A stretch of DNA of 30,160 bases from Cladosporium sp. IMV 00045 (GCA_001931905.2 MSJI02000795.1:1-30160); one strand, 5' to 3'; positions 1 to 11,125 are shown, counted from the stretch's first letter. The notes: generated from the letters alone by a model not told the origin. Program-made: numbers and translations.

Positions 1-2
1 CC

Positions 3-530
3 GAGCTACGCATAGAAATCTACCGCCTCGCCCTCTCCTCCGTGCGCATCCACATCCTGCCGCCCAACTGCAGCAGCCTCAGCAACCCGCACAGCCTGGT
101 GCTCACGAGCCGGCAGGTGCGCAACGAAGTCCTGCCGCTGATCCACAACTCGTGCCCGATCCGCATCGACGTCACGGACTTCAATTTCGACGGCCTGCTG
201 GCGTGGATGGCGCGCATGCCGCCCGACCAGGAGGCCAACTTGCGCAAGAACACCCAGCTCAAGATACAGCTGTGCACCACCACCACCGCCACCGGGAAGA
301 AGGATAAAGTGTGCAATTCGATGAAGAACTCGCCCAGTCTCAAGCGCTGGCTGCATATCAGGGCGGACAAGCATCGCCCGCAGCCCGATTGGGTGTACTC
401 CGGGCCCATACCGGATTATAAGACTACCTATGAGATGAAACGAAGGGCGAAGAGGTCGAGAGTGCCCGGCGAGAAGAAGGAGCTCGTCAAGATGCTTGCT
501 GCTATTGGGATTGAGGTTCCTGAGAATTGA
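3..530 (+). CDS. 2EXR/F-box-like fungal protein, C-terminal part (5' truncated by window)
   Basis: The frame is open from the first bases of the window and ends at TGA 528-530, giving about 175 C-terminal residues; the true start lies upstream. It opens with ELRIEIYRLAL, which resembles the LPxELRxxIYRLAL core found in fungal 2EXR and F-box-like proteins. It continues through a segment with TSRQVRNEVLPL, also typical of these proteins (known family pattern: conserved 'R.vr.E.lp' helix after the first motif). The C-terminus is basic (KRRAKRSRVPGEKK) and then short and hydrophobic (LVKMLAAIGI). There is no catalytic motif. The family is large and expanded in filamentous fungi, and its biochemical role is mostly unknown; a substrate-adaptor role would only be an inference. 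The family call is moderately sure; the end of the gene is sure. Confidence 0.6.
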   Translation, partial: ELRIEIYRLALSSVRIHILPPNCSSLSNPHSLVLTSRQVRNEVLPLIHNSCPIRIDVTDFNFDGLLAWMARMPPDQEANLRKNTQLKIQLCTTTTATGKKDKVCNSMKNSPSLKRWLHIRADKHRPQPDWVYSGPIPDYKTTYEMKRRAKRSRVPGEKKELVKMLAAIGIEVPEN

Positions 531-1858
531 GGGTGCCAGACGCACCTGTTGTGCTCTCGGAGCGTGGTTTTGCCCTTGCTCTTGCAAATCGTGCTCAGGT
601 GGTTGCCGATCCTGGAATCGTGCGAATCACGAAAATCGCACGATTGGATCTCAGAGCCATGAGCTCCGCGATGATATGCTTCATGATCCACATTTTGTTT
701 CCTACACGTCGCTATGGAAACAGCGAGGAGTTTCAGCGAGCGCGTACGATTTTTGGTACAATGATGATCTTCCTAGCATCGCTCAGGATTAGCGATGCTT
801 TCATTTTGGATTTTGTCGGAGATCACAGTACGTCAAAGACTTGGATAGCAGCAAGCATATCCCATGGTATACTCAGATACTGCAGAGAAATTTGGAAATG
901 CTTCTCATTTCTGCTTCCTCAGCTCGTGTGGTGTCATGCGAGACCTGGGCGCTACACTGGAGCAAGAAACATCGTTCTGTGGGACTATCCCCCATTAGAG
1001 CTATGTTGTGCTTTACACGATGCCGTTTAGACAACAGCCCTGTTTGAAGCACATGTAGCTATCGATCGAAGCTACTTGTTATTAGACATCCAAGCCCCCA
1101 GAAAGCTTTATCCAAGAGGCTCTTGCGGGCCTTTGCATACCGCGAGCTATGCCACGATCCCCGTCGCGCGCTCTACAATCTCCTGATCTATCTCTTCCAC
1201 GCCACATACATCTGACCATACGACAGAAATCAGCCCCAGATCATCACTTATCTCGACCATCTCAAACTCCGATCATCGTCACCTATCACCACCTTCTCCG
1301 CATTCTTGCAATGCGGAGAAAGTGGCGACCGCCCTAGTCCACTCCCGGCAACCAGAACCCGCCTAGCCCCACAAGCTTTCTCACGTCAGTCCGTCGAGTC
1401 CGTCTTATCAGAAACACCTCGAGATAATCGCATGCAGGTGCCGTATCTAGCAGCGCTGTGCGCAGGTACACATGCGATAAGCTTCGCATTGCTTGATTGC
1501 TCGCGCGGGCGCTGCGATGCTGCTGTGGTGCTATCTGTAGGTTGACCTGCTGATACTGTCGATTGGGCGTATCATGAGCTTGGGAGCTGGATGGCTCTGA
1601 TGTGGCTGCGAGGAGGTGGTCGTAGGCGTGAGTGGGAGTGGGAGGTAATATACAATCTGTTTTGTGCTTTGTAAGTTCTGTCTTTCGACTCCTTCGATTT
1701 TCGTTCCTTGGATTTAGACGGGAGCCAGTCTGAGCAGAAGTGCTGTACACCTACCTGTCTATCGTCCACGCTCTCATCGTTGATCGGGACGACACGATTG
1801 ATCTCAAGTTGGCAAGACCACGCGTCCTCCCTCGAACTCACTGACAGAACCATCCACC
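531..1858. other. Intergenic region: 3' flank of the 2EXR-like gene and promoter of the permease
   Basis: I see no supportable gene here. Several short open frames exist on both strands, but they lack family resemblance, splice context or a convincing start. The last 150 bases before the permease ATG are likely its 5' leader (inference); the ATG sits in a good fungal context (CACCATGA). Confidence 0.5.
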
Positions 1859-3826
1859 ATGACTCTCACGCGGAAAGACTCGAAAGGCGTCGCCGACGAA
1901 AAACTCGAACCCGCCAGCCCAGATGCGCGCAACGACAGCGTCCAAGAAGGCGAGCTCGCCGTGCTTGGGTACAAAGAAGAACTGCAGCGCAATCGCAGCT
2001 TGTGGACACTGCTTTTCCAATCGCTCGCGATTGCAGCGATCCCCTATGGTGAAGGTGGACCGTTGATGTCAGCCATCTACGGTGGGGGTCAGCTTTCGAT
2101 TTTCCTGGGCTGGATTGTCGTCTTGATCTTGGACGAATGCATTGCCCTGTCGCTGGGCGAGTTTGCTTCGAGATATCCCACTTCGGGTGGGCCGAGTTAT
2201 TGGGTTTTTCGTACGTGCTCCGCCTGCTTGCTTGCTTGCCTGCCTGCATCATCCTATCAATGATCATCGTTCAATTCGATCCTCCCACAAACTAACAACT
2301 CCCTCTCTGCGCCCTCACAGAACTCGCCGGCAAAGGCAAAGTGACCCTCGCCTACATCACCGGCTGGATCTGGCTGATCGGGAACTGGACCATCACGCTC
2401 TCCGTGAACTTCGGCTTCGCCAGCCTCATCTCCGGCACGGTATCCATGTACCACCCAGACTTCACCCTCTCCGCCTGGCAGCTGCTGCTGATTTTCTACG
2501 CGTGCTGCATCGGCGCTTTCGTCGCCTGCGCTTTCGGCAACAGATTCTTGCCCGCCGTGGACACTTTCACGGCCGCTTGGACGGCGCTGTCGATTGTTGT
2601 GGTCATGATTGCGCTTTCCGTCGTGGCGGATGTCGGGCGCCATCCGGCGGGCTACGCGTTGGGGAATTACGACACTTCGCTCGCGGGATGGGGCGGGTTT
2701 ACGTTTTTCATCGGGCTCTTGCCCGTTGCGTACTGCTTTTCCGCCATCGGTATGATTTCCAGCATGGCTGAGGAGTGCCACGATGCGTCTGTGAAGGTGA
2801 GTTGCGACATGACAGACCTGAAGGGATTCCCAAACGATGCGAATTTTCTAATCCACTGACTTCCTCGCGCAGGTCCCCAACGCAATCTCCCTCTGCGTCC
2901 CCGTCGGCGGCATCGCGGGCCTGTTTTTCATCATCCCCATCTGCGTGACCCTGCCGCCGCTGGCGGACATTGTAGAAGCGCCGGCCGCGCAGGCTCTGCC
3001 GTACATTTTTCATGTAGTGATGGGCTCGCCCGGTGGAGGGTTGGGGTTGATGTTTTTGGTGTTTGTGATCACGCTTGGGTGTAGTATTTCGATCACCAAT
3101 GCGGCGAGCAGGTGCACGTGGGCCATGGCGAGGGATAATGCCATTCCGGGGGCGAAGATCTGGGTATGTTGCTTGAAATTCCTGATCAGGTATTATATGA
3201 TGTTTGAATCGTGCTGACTTTGTTCTTAGTTCGTTCCAATCTCCTTCCTTCACCCATTCCAAGAAAACAAACCCCTTCCCCAACCCAAACTCCTACTGAC
3301 CCCCCATCCTCCTCCAGGGCCAAAGTCCACCCCACCCTGAACATCCCCCTCAACGCCCTCTCCCTCGTAACCGCCATCCAACTCCTCCTCGGCCTCATCA
3401 ACCTGGGCAGCAGCAGCGCTTTCACCGCCTTCGTCAGCGTGGGCGTGCAAGCCCTCGCGCTGGCGTACGCCATCCCCATCGCCGTCAGCTTGCTCAACAA
3501 GCGCGAGCAAGTCCTCAAAGCGCGCTGGAATTTGGGACGCGTGCTGGGACCGATCGTGAATGGCGTGGCGTTGGCTTGGATTGCGTTTGAGTTGGTGCTG
3601 TTTAGTATGCCGACTGCGTTGCCCGTCACGGCGGTGAGTATGAATTATGCTAGTGTCGTGTTGGTCGGGTTTGGGGTTATTGCTGCGGGGTGGTATGCGG
3701 TGCATTCGAGGAAGTGTGAGTGCCTCTTTCTATGTCTTCTTTCCCTACATCGTGGATTGAATCGTGAGCTAATGGGTCTTTCTGGTAACAGCGTATCATG
3801 GCCCGCCGGCTTCGGAAGGGTTGTAG
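1859..3826 (+). CDS. APC-superfamily amino acid/choline/GABA-type permease (ACT family), five exons
   Basis: This is an integral membrane transporter, probably plasma membrane, for amino acids, GABA or choline-like substrates; the exact substrate cannot be read. Proposed exons are 1859-2210, 2321-2796, 2873-3162, 3318-3715 and 3792-3826, giving 516 residues, the usual length for this family. A hydrophilic N-terminus (about 45 residues) leads into about twelve hydrophobic segments. Family landmarks are IPYGEGGP in the first segment, LGEFASRYPTSGGPSYW in the second and third, GMISSMAEECHDASVKVPNAI in the middle, and SRCTWAMARDNAIPGAKIW before the fourth exon. The C-terminus SYHGPPASEGL needs the last small exon (donor GTGAGT 3716, acceptor CAG 3791). 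The reading frame across intron 3 works only with a nested splice (see the separate entry) or with a weaker alternative donor at 3190. Family call strong; substrate open. Confidence 0.88.
3163..3317 (+). other. Putative [D1,2] stwintron (nested twin intron) in the permease gene
   Basis: Two complete sets of splice signals lie back to back. The internal intron 3164-3229 (66 nt) has GTATGT, CTGAC at 3214-3218 and TTCTTAG. Removing it joins G3163 to TTCGT at 3230, which creates a new consensus donor GTTCGT. The external intron (89 nt) then ends with CTGAC at 3296-3300 and CTCCAG at 3317. Exon 3 then stops after TG of a codon, exon 4 supplies G, and the frame reads IW-AKVHP without a shift. A single intron 3164-3317 would put the next exon in the wrong frame. 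A single intron 3190-3317 (GTATTA) is in frame but adds ten residues and leaves the first signal set unexplained. Confidence 0.72.
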
Positions 3827-4460
3827 CAAGATTGGATATGTGAGATCGAATAGATGATTGCTTCAGTCTTTGGTCTATATGGAAAGGGCTATGTGCGAGG
3901 AGATCAGTGGAATGGCGGTTCTTTTCGGATACATAGTGAGTGAAATTGCTTCCAATTCAATGTCACACGCGAAGCTGGAAAGTACTGAGTGTGTGATGCT
4001 TCTCGTGTATCTTGCGTGTGCTTAAGATTGCAATGGGAGAGAGACAATGATTAAGACTCGGCAATGAAATCACACACGAACGCGATTCACAATAACTGCT
4101 TGTATTGATGTATATGCTGTGCGCCAACGAAACATCATTCTGTTCTTTGTGATATCCAGCTCGATGAATTTATAGTGGATCTCAATCCTGATTGGCCCAA
4201 CTCCCCCTATGAACCTGGAACCCTGGGGAAAGCGAAGCTTGATGCCGTGTGGGAAGTTTGTAAGGATCGGCGGTGACGGGCGGGCCATCCTACGCGAGTT
4301 ATACCCTGGCTCGTCTGCCGTGCTTCCTTCACGACTGCATCTCGTGGGTACCAGGAGTGAGGAGGGGGAGAAGACAGCAGTCGTATTCAGGGGCGATTTG
4401 GTTTTTGTTAGGTTCCTCAGCTGGACTGAGCGATGAGCATAGCGGGCTTGTCTTATATCA

Positions 4461-4474
4461 AAAAGACGTCTTTT
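4461..4474. promoter_or_regulatory. 14-bp perfect palindrome with GACGTC core (CRE/ATF-like site)
   Basis: The sequence AAAAGACGTCTTTT equals its own reverse complement. A GACGTC core is the centre of CRE/ATF bZIP sites (established for that factor class). It lies about 1.5 kb upstream of the MED15 start and about 640 bases past the permease stop, so the controlled gene, if any, is unclear. Confidence 0.3.
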
Positions 4475-4496
4475 AGCAAAGAAGACTATGACTGGC

Positions 4497-4516
4497 TGAC
4501 TGACTGACTGACTGAC
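4497..4516. repeat. (TGAC)5 microsatellite
   Basis: Five uninterrupted TGAC units just downstream of the GACGTC palindrome. A simple-sequence repeat, likely length-variable. Confidence 0.85.
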
Positions 4517-5180
4517 GACTCGTCGGGCTGGCATTTACGACGTGGCATTAACCGGAGACTTCTCCTACATGCGTGCCCTCCCTCTCTGTCTCCGCTAATT
4601 TCCTGCCTAGGGATGCTTAGTGCGACCTGTGAGACTTGATGTGCATGCTTAAGCGCCTGGGAACGTGGATTTATGCCTGGGCTGGGTCTGGATTATTCTC
4701 AGCAGTGGTGCATTAATTATGGTGATGGTCCTTTGAATTACAATATTGTGTGTGTTTTGTGAAGTAAAGGATAGTCGCAAAGCAGTCACTTTCACCTCGA
4801 CCGACCAATGCATTCGTCTGTGTCTCATCAAAAACGCATATGACACTCGACCGGGGGAGCACGCGCATCTGCCAGGCTTGAACCCTCCGCTTGGGAGCGA
4901 GCCGGTGGTTTCGCGTGCACAGCAACACAGACGACGATTGTTCGGCGGCGGCAGCATCGTCAGAAGAACGCATGAGTCTCAGCCATACTCGACTGTTGTA
5001 TTACTCTCTTTGACTGCTACACCTGTCAAGAGACGACAGCACGACACAGCCTGGAGGCCTTCCCACACAGACCGACCAGCTGAGAGAGCCAGGCAAAATC
5101 CCAGGGCAGAGTTTAGAGTGTGATCCCCCACCCACCATCACCCAATCCCTCCAATCCATCCATCCATCAAATCCACCACC

Positions 5181-5199
5181 CTCCTCCTCCTCCTCCTCC
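5181..5199. repeat. CTC trinucleotide repeat in the CT-rich MED15 promoter/leader
   Basis: Six CTC units plus one base, following a CCAT-rich stretch. CT-rich tracts of this kind are common just upstream of transcription starts in filamentous fungi, so this may mark the core promoter of the MED15 candidate (inference). Confidence 0.6.
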
Positions 5200-5200
5200 G

Positions 5201-5975
5201 CTTAAACTGCCAAACCGCCTCTGGCCTCTCGCTCGAGCCTTACCAACCCGCTTAGCGCGCGCTGCCTGCGTGTGATCTACACCTACTCTTACTCTTGACT
5301 CTTGCTCTTGACCCTCACCACTACTTGCTATTACTCTTGTCTTCTCACTACCTCACTGTCTACCGTTGCTATTCTTGCAACTCGACTCGACCCTCTCATC
5401 CATACAAGCCACACTAACACACTCATCCACTCCAACACCGCCACCCTCTCTCTTTCACTATCTTGTATCTTCACCGACGCTCGGCTCTCATCCTCACCAC
5501 CACCACGACGACACTTATTGTTCTTCGCTATCCGCTACATTGCGCGCGCATACGCACATAGCCGCTTCCTCTCACCCACCGTCACACCTCCGCTCACCTC
5601 GTCTACTCAGCCTGAAGCGCACGAGCACCGGCTTTGTCTGCTGCCGCCGCCGCCGCCGCCGCCGCTGTCGCCATCCGCTACTTGTGCGCCCACGCCAACT
5701 CTCTGGCCTACTTCCTCACCACCCTTTCGCAACGACTCTCTCACCTTCTCACCTCTTCCTCTTGCGACTTGGAAAACGCATTTCCCCGACTCCAGCGCTA
5801 TCCCCAAACAGCACCCTACAAATAGCGCAACACATTGCATGCACAGCCCTGTCCATGCATGCGTGACACCACCACGAATCCCAGCAACACACACAGGGCG
5901 CTGCCGCTAGGCCTTCGGGAGGACACACTTTCAGCCAGAAGCGTGCACGCGCACCCTACTTGAGAGCGAAATACC
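5201..5975 (+). promoter_or_regulatory. Long CT/CA-rich upstream region or 5' leader of the MED15 candidate, with upstream ATGs
   Basis: The 775 bases before the MED15 ATG are strongly pyrimidine-rich, contain a (CCG)7 run at 5644-5664, and have no downstream-pointing conserved protein. Three upstream ATGs (5839, 5855, 5859) cluster 115-135 bases before the start. The first opens a 23-codon frame ending at TAG 5908-5910. The long open frames through this region are low-complexity S/T/P translations and I do not call them genes. Whether the uATGs lie in the mRNA depends on the start site, which cannot be read here. Confidence 0.4.
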
Positions 5976-8900
5976 ATGGCGCAAATGAACATGATGGGCA
6001 ACGGCATGCCCCAGGGCCAATCCAACGGCATGCAGAGACCACAGCAAGGCAATGCCGCCCAGCAACCACATCCCCAGGTCATGGCCAACCTGCAAAACGA
6101 ACTGCCCAAATTCGCAGGCCAGTGGCAGTCCACTTTCAATCTGGGCTCCAGATCTGCCATGATCATGCAATTGTCAGTACACGGCCGTGCACATGAGCGC
6201 TTCCGCACACTCACTAACACTTTCTATCCAGATTCTCACTGCTTCGCTTCCTCGAGCCAGACATGGGCAAGTGCCTTCGCACAGCCATGCAGTTCGAAAA
6301 CGAGACCATCACTCGCGCGCCAAACTCCGATCTCTACACCCAGGCTATGAGGAGGAAAATGGCCGAAATCTCGGCTAAGCGCAGCCAAAACATGGGCGGC
6401 GTCATGAACGGTAACGTCGCGCAAATGGGCAACGGCCAAATGCAAGGCGACGGCACGGTCAACCCGAATGGCGCACAAATGGCCCAGCGAGGCCAGCAAC
6501 CACCGAACATGGGCAACATGCAACAGCAGCAAATGCTCAACAACATGAACCAGATGGGCGCTCCTGGGATGCAGCCTTCCATGTCTCAGAATTCACATCA
6601 ACCTCAGCACATGAACAACACTCCGAATCCGCAAATGGCTCCCCAGTTTCAACCGCAGGAATTGCAAGAGGTCGCTGCTAAGATCATGGCCTCGATACCG
6701 GACGACAAGAAGGCGGGCTTGCGCAACAATATCATGCGAAGCATGTCAGAACAAGATCGTCAGCAAGCGTCTGCGGCGAAGAAGGATCCACTTATCAACT
6801 ACGTCTTCAAGCAAGCGAGAAATGAGCTCATGGCCCGGAAAGCAGCCCAGGCCAACGGTGGTCAGGTACCGCAGAACATGATGGGCAACGCTGGCGGCGC
6901 CAGCATGGCTCAGGCTGGATCTCAGCAAGGCAACTCTTTCGATTTCACCGCCATCATGGGTCAGCAAGCCAATGCTCTCAAGCTCCAGGAGTCTGGTGAA
7001 CAGGTTGTACCAGCAAGCAACAACCCCAACGCCCAGTTCAAAGCTCCGATGAATGGTCAAAATGCTCAAGCAGGCAATATCAACCCCGCGATGCTGGGGA
7101 ATGGCAACGGGCAAGGCGGCAACCAAATGCCGAACAACATGACGCAGCAACAGCAAATGCAGATGGTTCTCTTGCAGAGGGAGAAACAGCGTCAAGAGCA
7201 AATGCGCAACAACGCTGCGAGGAATCAGGCCATGCAGCAGGCTCAAATGCACGGACAAGGCATGGGCACCCAGAATGCGCTCAACGGCGCTGCAGGAGGA
7301 AGCCCGGCCATGCCTATGCTGAACAGGCCCATGCAACCGCCAGGCAGTCAAACTCCGAACACGCCTTCACAACCTAACAGAGCGCCGAACATGCAGCAGC
7401 CGAACCAGCATGGCCAAACACCCGGAAACGGACCCAACGCCTTGATGCAACACCATCAGAGTATGGTCAACCGCAACAATTCTGGTGTTAACATGATGCA
7501 AGGGCCATTGGCTGGTTTGCCACACCACCCTGTGTTCGACAATCCGCAAGCTCTCAACATCATCCGCACCATGCCTCCCCCGGTGATTGACAAAATGCGA
7601 AATATCGCTCAGACGAGCCCGGAGGAGCTACCAGCCCTTATCAAGCAGTGGGCGCTGGCGCAGGCCCGCAGGAACCAGCCCAATGCCCAGATGGGCAACC
7701 AGCAGATGGGAAATCAAGGCGCCATGAACGGAATGCCCAACGGCATGCCGGACATCAACATGCAGCAGGCGATGATGTCGCAGGGACAATCGCAAGTGCC
7801 ACAAGGCATGGACCCGGCCCAGTTGCAGGCTCGGATGCAGCAGCAGCACCAACAGCACCAACAGCACCAACAGCAACATCAGCAGCAGCAAAATCCTCAG
7901 CAACATCAACAGCAACAACAACATCCCCAGCAGCACCAACAGCAGGGTCAAGGGCAGATGCAGCAGCAACCTCAGCTCCCGCCAAATATGATGGACCGCA
8001 TGCCTCCAGCTATGAAGACTCAAGCTATGCTTTCACGACCATTCCCTCCTCAAGCCGCTTCATCGCTGGGGTTGAACGTGCCTCCTCAGGTTCGCATCTG
8101 GGGTCAATTGAAGCTTCACATCGAGCAAAACCAGGCCTCTTTGCCGCCTAACATTATCCAACGATTCTCGGCCATGATCACCAAATGGTTCCACGACAAT
8201 CCTGCAGAGCTGGAAGCTGGCGTTAGAATGATCATCGCGACACGTCAACAGCAACAACAGCAGCAACAGCAGCAGATGCAGGGTCAGAATAATAATCAAG
8301 GAGCGCCGCTCAATGGCAACAACCCCACTCCTATGGCCATGATGCAGAACTCCAACCAAGGTGGTGCACCCACCGCTCAAATGCAGCCTAATGCCCAAAT
8401 GCAGCAGGGCCAGGCAGGTCTTCAAATGAACCCAGCGATGAACCAGATGCGCATGACGCCTCAGAACCCCATCGGACCTCAGGAAATTGCCATGTTCAGA
8501 CAGAAGGTCCCTCAAGGTGCTTCGATGTCCGATGATCAAATCAGGAAAGTCATCGAGCAGAGCCGTCTCAGATCGATGGCCTCTCAGAACCAGGCTTTGA
8601 AGCAGGCACAGCTGCAGAATCAGCTCGCGCAGAACCAGCCGATCAACCAGCAAAGACCACCGAGTCGCACTCCCGGACAGCCAGGCAACGATCAGATGCA
8701 AGCCCAACAGCAGCAGGCTGGGCAGAAGCGGAACCAGCCGCAAGCATCGAACGACGATGTTGTCGAAATTCCGAATCCGAACGGCCAGCCCGCTGTCGCA
8801 GCTCAACCTAACAAGGCTCGTCCCACTGGGCCACTTGCTGGCATGAAGCTGCCTAATCTCACCCAAGAGCAGCTTGCCAAGCTGGGTCCTCAAGAGCGCG

Positions 8901-10894
8901 AACAGCTTAAGAGGAGGTACGAGAGCTTGCGCCAGGCAAATGCCGGCGCTCGACCTGTGCAGGCTGGTATGCCTCCTGCGCCCGTTGCTGCTGCGGCACC
9001 TCAGCAGACCGAGTCGAAGCCGAATGAAACCGAGGCCGATCTGCGCAAGACTGTTCAGAGAATGTTGGAGGAGGTCAACCGAACGCAAGTCAAGGGTCCT
9101 CAGGTCCAGCAGGACGCCACCGCGACGGAGAATACCATCACCATTCTCAAGAGGATCTATGGAGCGTACACCCAAGTCGACAAGACGTTCACCGCCGCGC
9201 TGCGTTTGCCCGAGTTCGATGAGAATCGCATCAAGGACATCATGAAGGCGAAGATTCAGGTCTTCCACAACTGGGATGCTTCGACTAACAGTGTCAAGGG
9301 CTATCTCTCGCTCAGTCTGCGCCAGGTGCAATACATGCAACACTTGGTTCAGTCTTACCTCCAGGCGATGAGTCAGGCTCGTGCACGCGGACAGCTCAAC
9401 CAGCAAGCTGCACAGCAGGCGCAGAACCAAGCGCAGCAACAACCTACAGCCTCGCAGCCAGCTGGTCCAGCACCGGGCATGGAGAAGACTGCTTCTAAAC
9501 ATGGACGCAAAGCTTCCAGTTCGAAACCTCCGCCAGCGCCAACAGACAACAAGTCGTTCGACTGGAGCGTGGGTGTTGCCAGCCCACATGGCATTCCCAA
9601 GTACGAGTCTGGTGCTACGCAGCTTACTCCCGACAAGCTCAAGTTCCCTCCTAACAAGAGGCGCAAGACTGGTCAACCGGAAAGCGCAGGCTCCACTCCT
9701 GCTGGACAGGCAGGCACTCCTGCAGGCGCCAGTCCTGGTGTCACTGCCGCCAAGGTCGTCAGCCCAGAACAAGTTCGCAAGGCGCAGCTCGCTCGTGAAG
9801 CCGAGGAGAGGGACAAGAAGCGCTGGAAGTGCACCAAGGACGCGGCTTGCGAGGCTTCAATCGAGGGCTTCGAGACGGAAGAAGAGCTCAAGGCTCACTT
9901 CGATTCGGTTCACTCGGAAATCGAAGACCCGCTGCAGTTCTTGTTGAACAGCGCGGCTATGAGTTTGGATGTGGATCTCGATGGCAAGCCGTTGCCAGGC
10001 AAGACCGCCGCGGACAAGCCGAAGCCTGGCGCTCGTCTCTTCCCGCCCAACCCTGCTGCTATGAAGCGCGACTCATCACTCACACCGGCCGTCAAGACCG
10101 AAGCTCGTACTCCGGCTGGTCAGGCTATTACTCCTGCTACTCCTGGTTCAGGAAACAAGGCTGCTGCCACTAAAGCTGGTGACAAGCAGACCGCGGCTTC
10201 TGCCGATTCTGACAAGACCAAGTCGCTGCAAGACTCGTTGGCTGAGAAGATGGGTTACGAGACTGCCGCCACCGCGGACGTCAAACCCAACACCGGTGCT
10301 CTCTCAGACGAAGACCAGCTCTGGGCCGACATCAGCTCCACAATCGCCTCGGGCCTATCCACCGTCGAGCCCTTCAATTTCGACACCATCACCGGCGGCC
10401 AGATCGACGACTGGGGCCTTCGCCCCGAAGACGGCACCGTCGAAGGCATCCAGAGCTCCCCCGAAACCACCTCCGAAACCGACAGCCAAAGCTCCCGCAG
10501 CAGCGACGTCAGCATCAACGACCGCCTCCGCATCAACCTCGAATGGGACGCTTTCGGCAACGGCGACACCGCCGTCCCGGACATGCTTAACGTCGCCGTT
10601 GGCGATCTCGGCTTGGGTGCTGGTGGTGCCGGTGCCGCAGAAAAGTCAGACAGCGAACAACAAGAGCAGAAAGACAAGGACAAGCCTGCTGCGGATGAGA
10701 AGAAAGACTCTACCGCCGCCAACGAGAAGCCTGTCCATGCACCCGTGCCTTCAGCTGTCATCGACGATCTCTTCGATTGGTCCAACGACACGAACACTTC
10801 TTGGGACAGTCTGTGGCTCGGCCAGAGCGACGAGGACATGCAGATCGATTTTTCTGCTGACGCTAATGGGCCGGAGATGGATTTCGTCTTTTGA
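5976..10894 (+). CDS. MED15: Mediator complex subunit 15 (KIX-domain, Q-rich) candidate
   Basis: This is a nuclear co-activator subunit of the Mediator tail that receives signals from activators (known role of Med15/Gal11). Exons are 5976-6172 and 6232-10894 (intron GTCAGT, CTAAC, CAG), giving 1619 residues; the ATG context is ACCATGG. Residues about 41-107 resemble the fungal KIX_2 domain: a QWQST start, a hydrophobic helix pair, AMQFENETI, then a Y..AMRRKMAEI helix. A very long M/N/Q/P-rich linker follows, with uninterrupted Q/H-rich runs near residues 600-645 and 739-750. A charged helical region spans about 1000-1120 (LRKTVQRMLEEVN ... RRIKD-like helices). There is a C2H2-like Cys/His cluster at about 1266-1295 and an acidic, aromatic tail (DDLFDWSND, MQIDF). 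Other Q-rich co-activators could look alike, but the KIX match makes Med15 the best call. Confidence 0.75.
7835..7966 (+). repeat. CAG/CAA-rich polyglutamine/histidine-coding tract in MED15
   Basis: Near-continuous CAG, CAA and CAC codons encode a Q/H tract of about 44 residues with repeated CAACAGCAC units. A second Q run lies at 8248-8276. Mixed CAG/CAA use shows it is old rather than a fresh single-codon expansion, but the tract is still likely to vary in length between strains. Confidence 0.8.
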
Positions 10895-11102
10895 TCGGTG
10901 AGGGACTTGTCCCTGCCCATTCACATCTTTACCGACCTTCTTTACCGACCTTTCTACACCCATTTTTCTCGAAACATCTCTCCGAAACAACCTTCTCTCT
11001 ACCCACCGACTGGGATACACATCTTACAACCTTCTCTCTATCCGCCGGGATAACACATCTTATTTTGTCGATGACTTGACCGCGCGCTACACAAAAAAAA
11101 AA

Positions 11103-11125
11103 NNNNNNNNNNNNNNNNNNNNNNN
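11103..11125. other. Assembly gap (23 N) inside an A homopolymer
   Basis: The Ns are preceded by ten A (11093-11102) and followed by twenty-three A (11126-11148). The gap is therefore in a homopolymer that short reads could not bridge cleanly. The real length and any sequence hidden between the two A runs are unknown. Confidence 0.95.

Larger units (their letters stand above)
3827..5200. other. Intergenic region between the permease and the MED15 candidate
   Basis: No gene is supported in this stretch. It contains the permease 3' flank, a 14-base perfect palindrome centred on GACGTC (4461-4474), five tandem TGAC units (4497-4516), and CCAT- and CTC-type simple repeats at about 5156-5199. The open frame at 4746-5123 and its antisense partners have no recognisable product and I treat them as chance. 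Confidence 0.5.

Noticed and set aside
3164..3317. One simple intron from GTATGT 3164 to CAG 3317 in the permease
   Set aside because: It leaves the fourth exon one base out of frame relative to the conserved transporter sequence.
4840..4900. tRNA-like TTCAAGCC segment on the minus strand
   Set aside because: The T-stem does not pair and no acceptor, D-arm or anticodon arm could be folded around it.
5302..5910. 202-codon S/T/P-rich frame upstream of MED15
   Set aside because: Low-complexity translation of a CT-rich leader; a second frame is equally open in the same place.
8060..9772. 570-codon minus-strand open frame inside MED15
   Set aside because: It is antisense to the KIX/Q-rich gene and its L/R/S-rich translation mirrors the sense codon bias; no family features.
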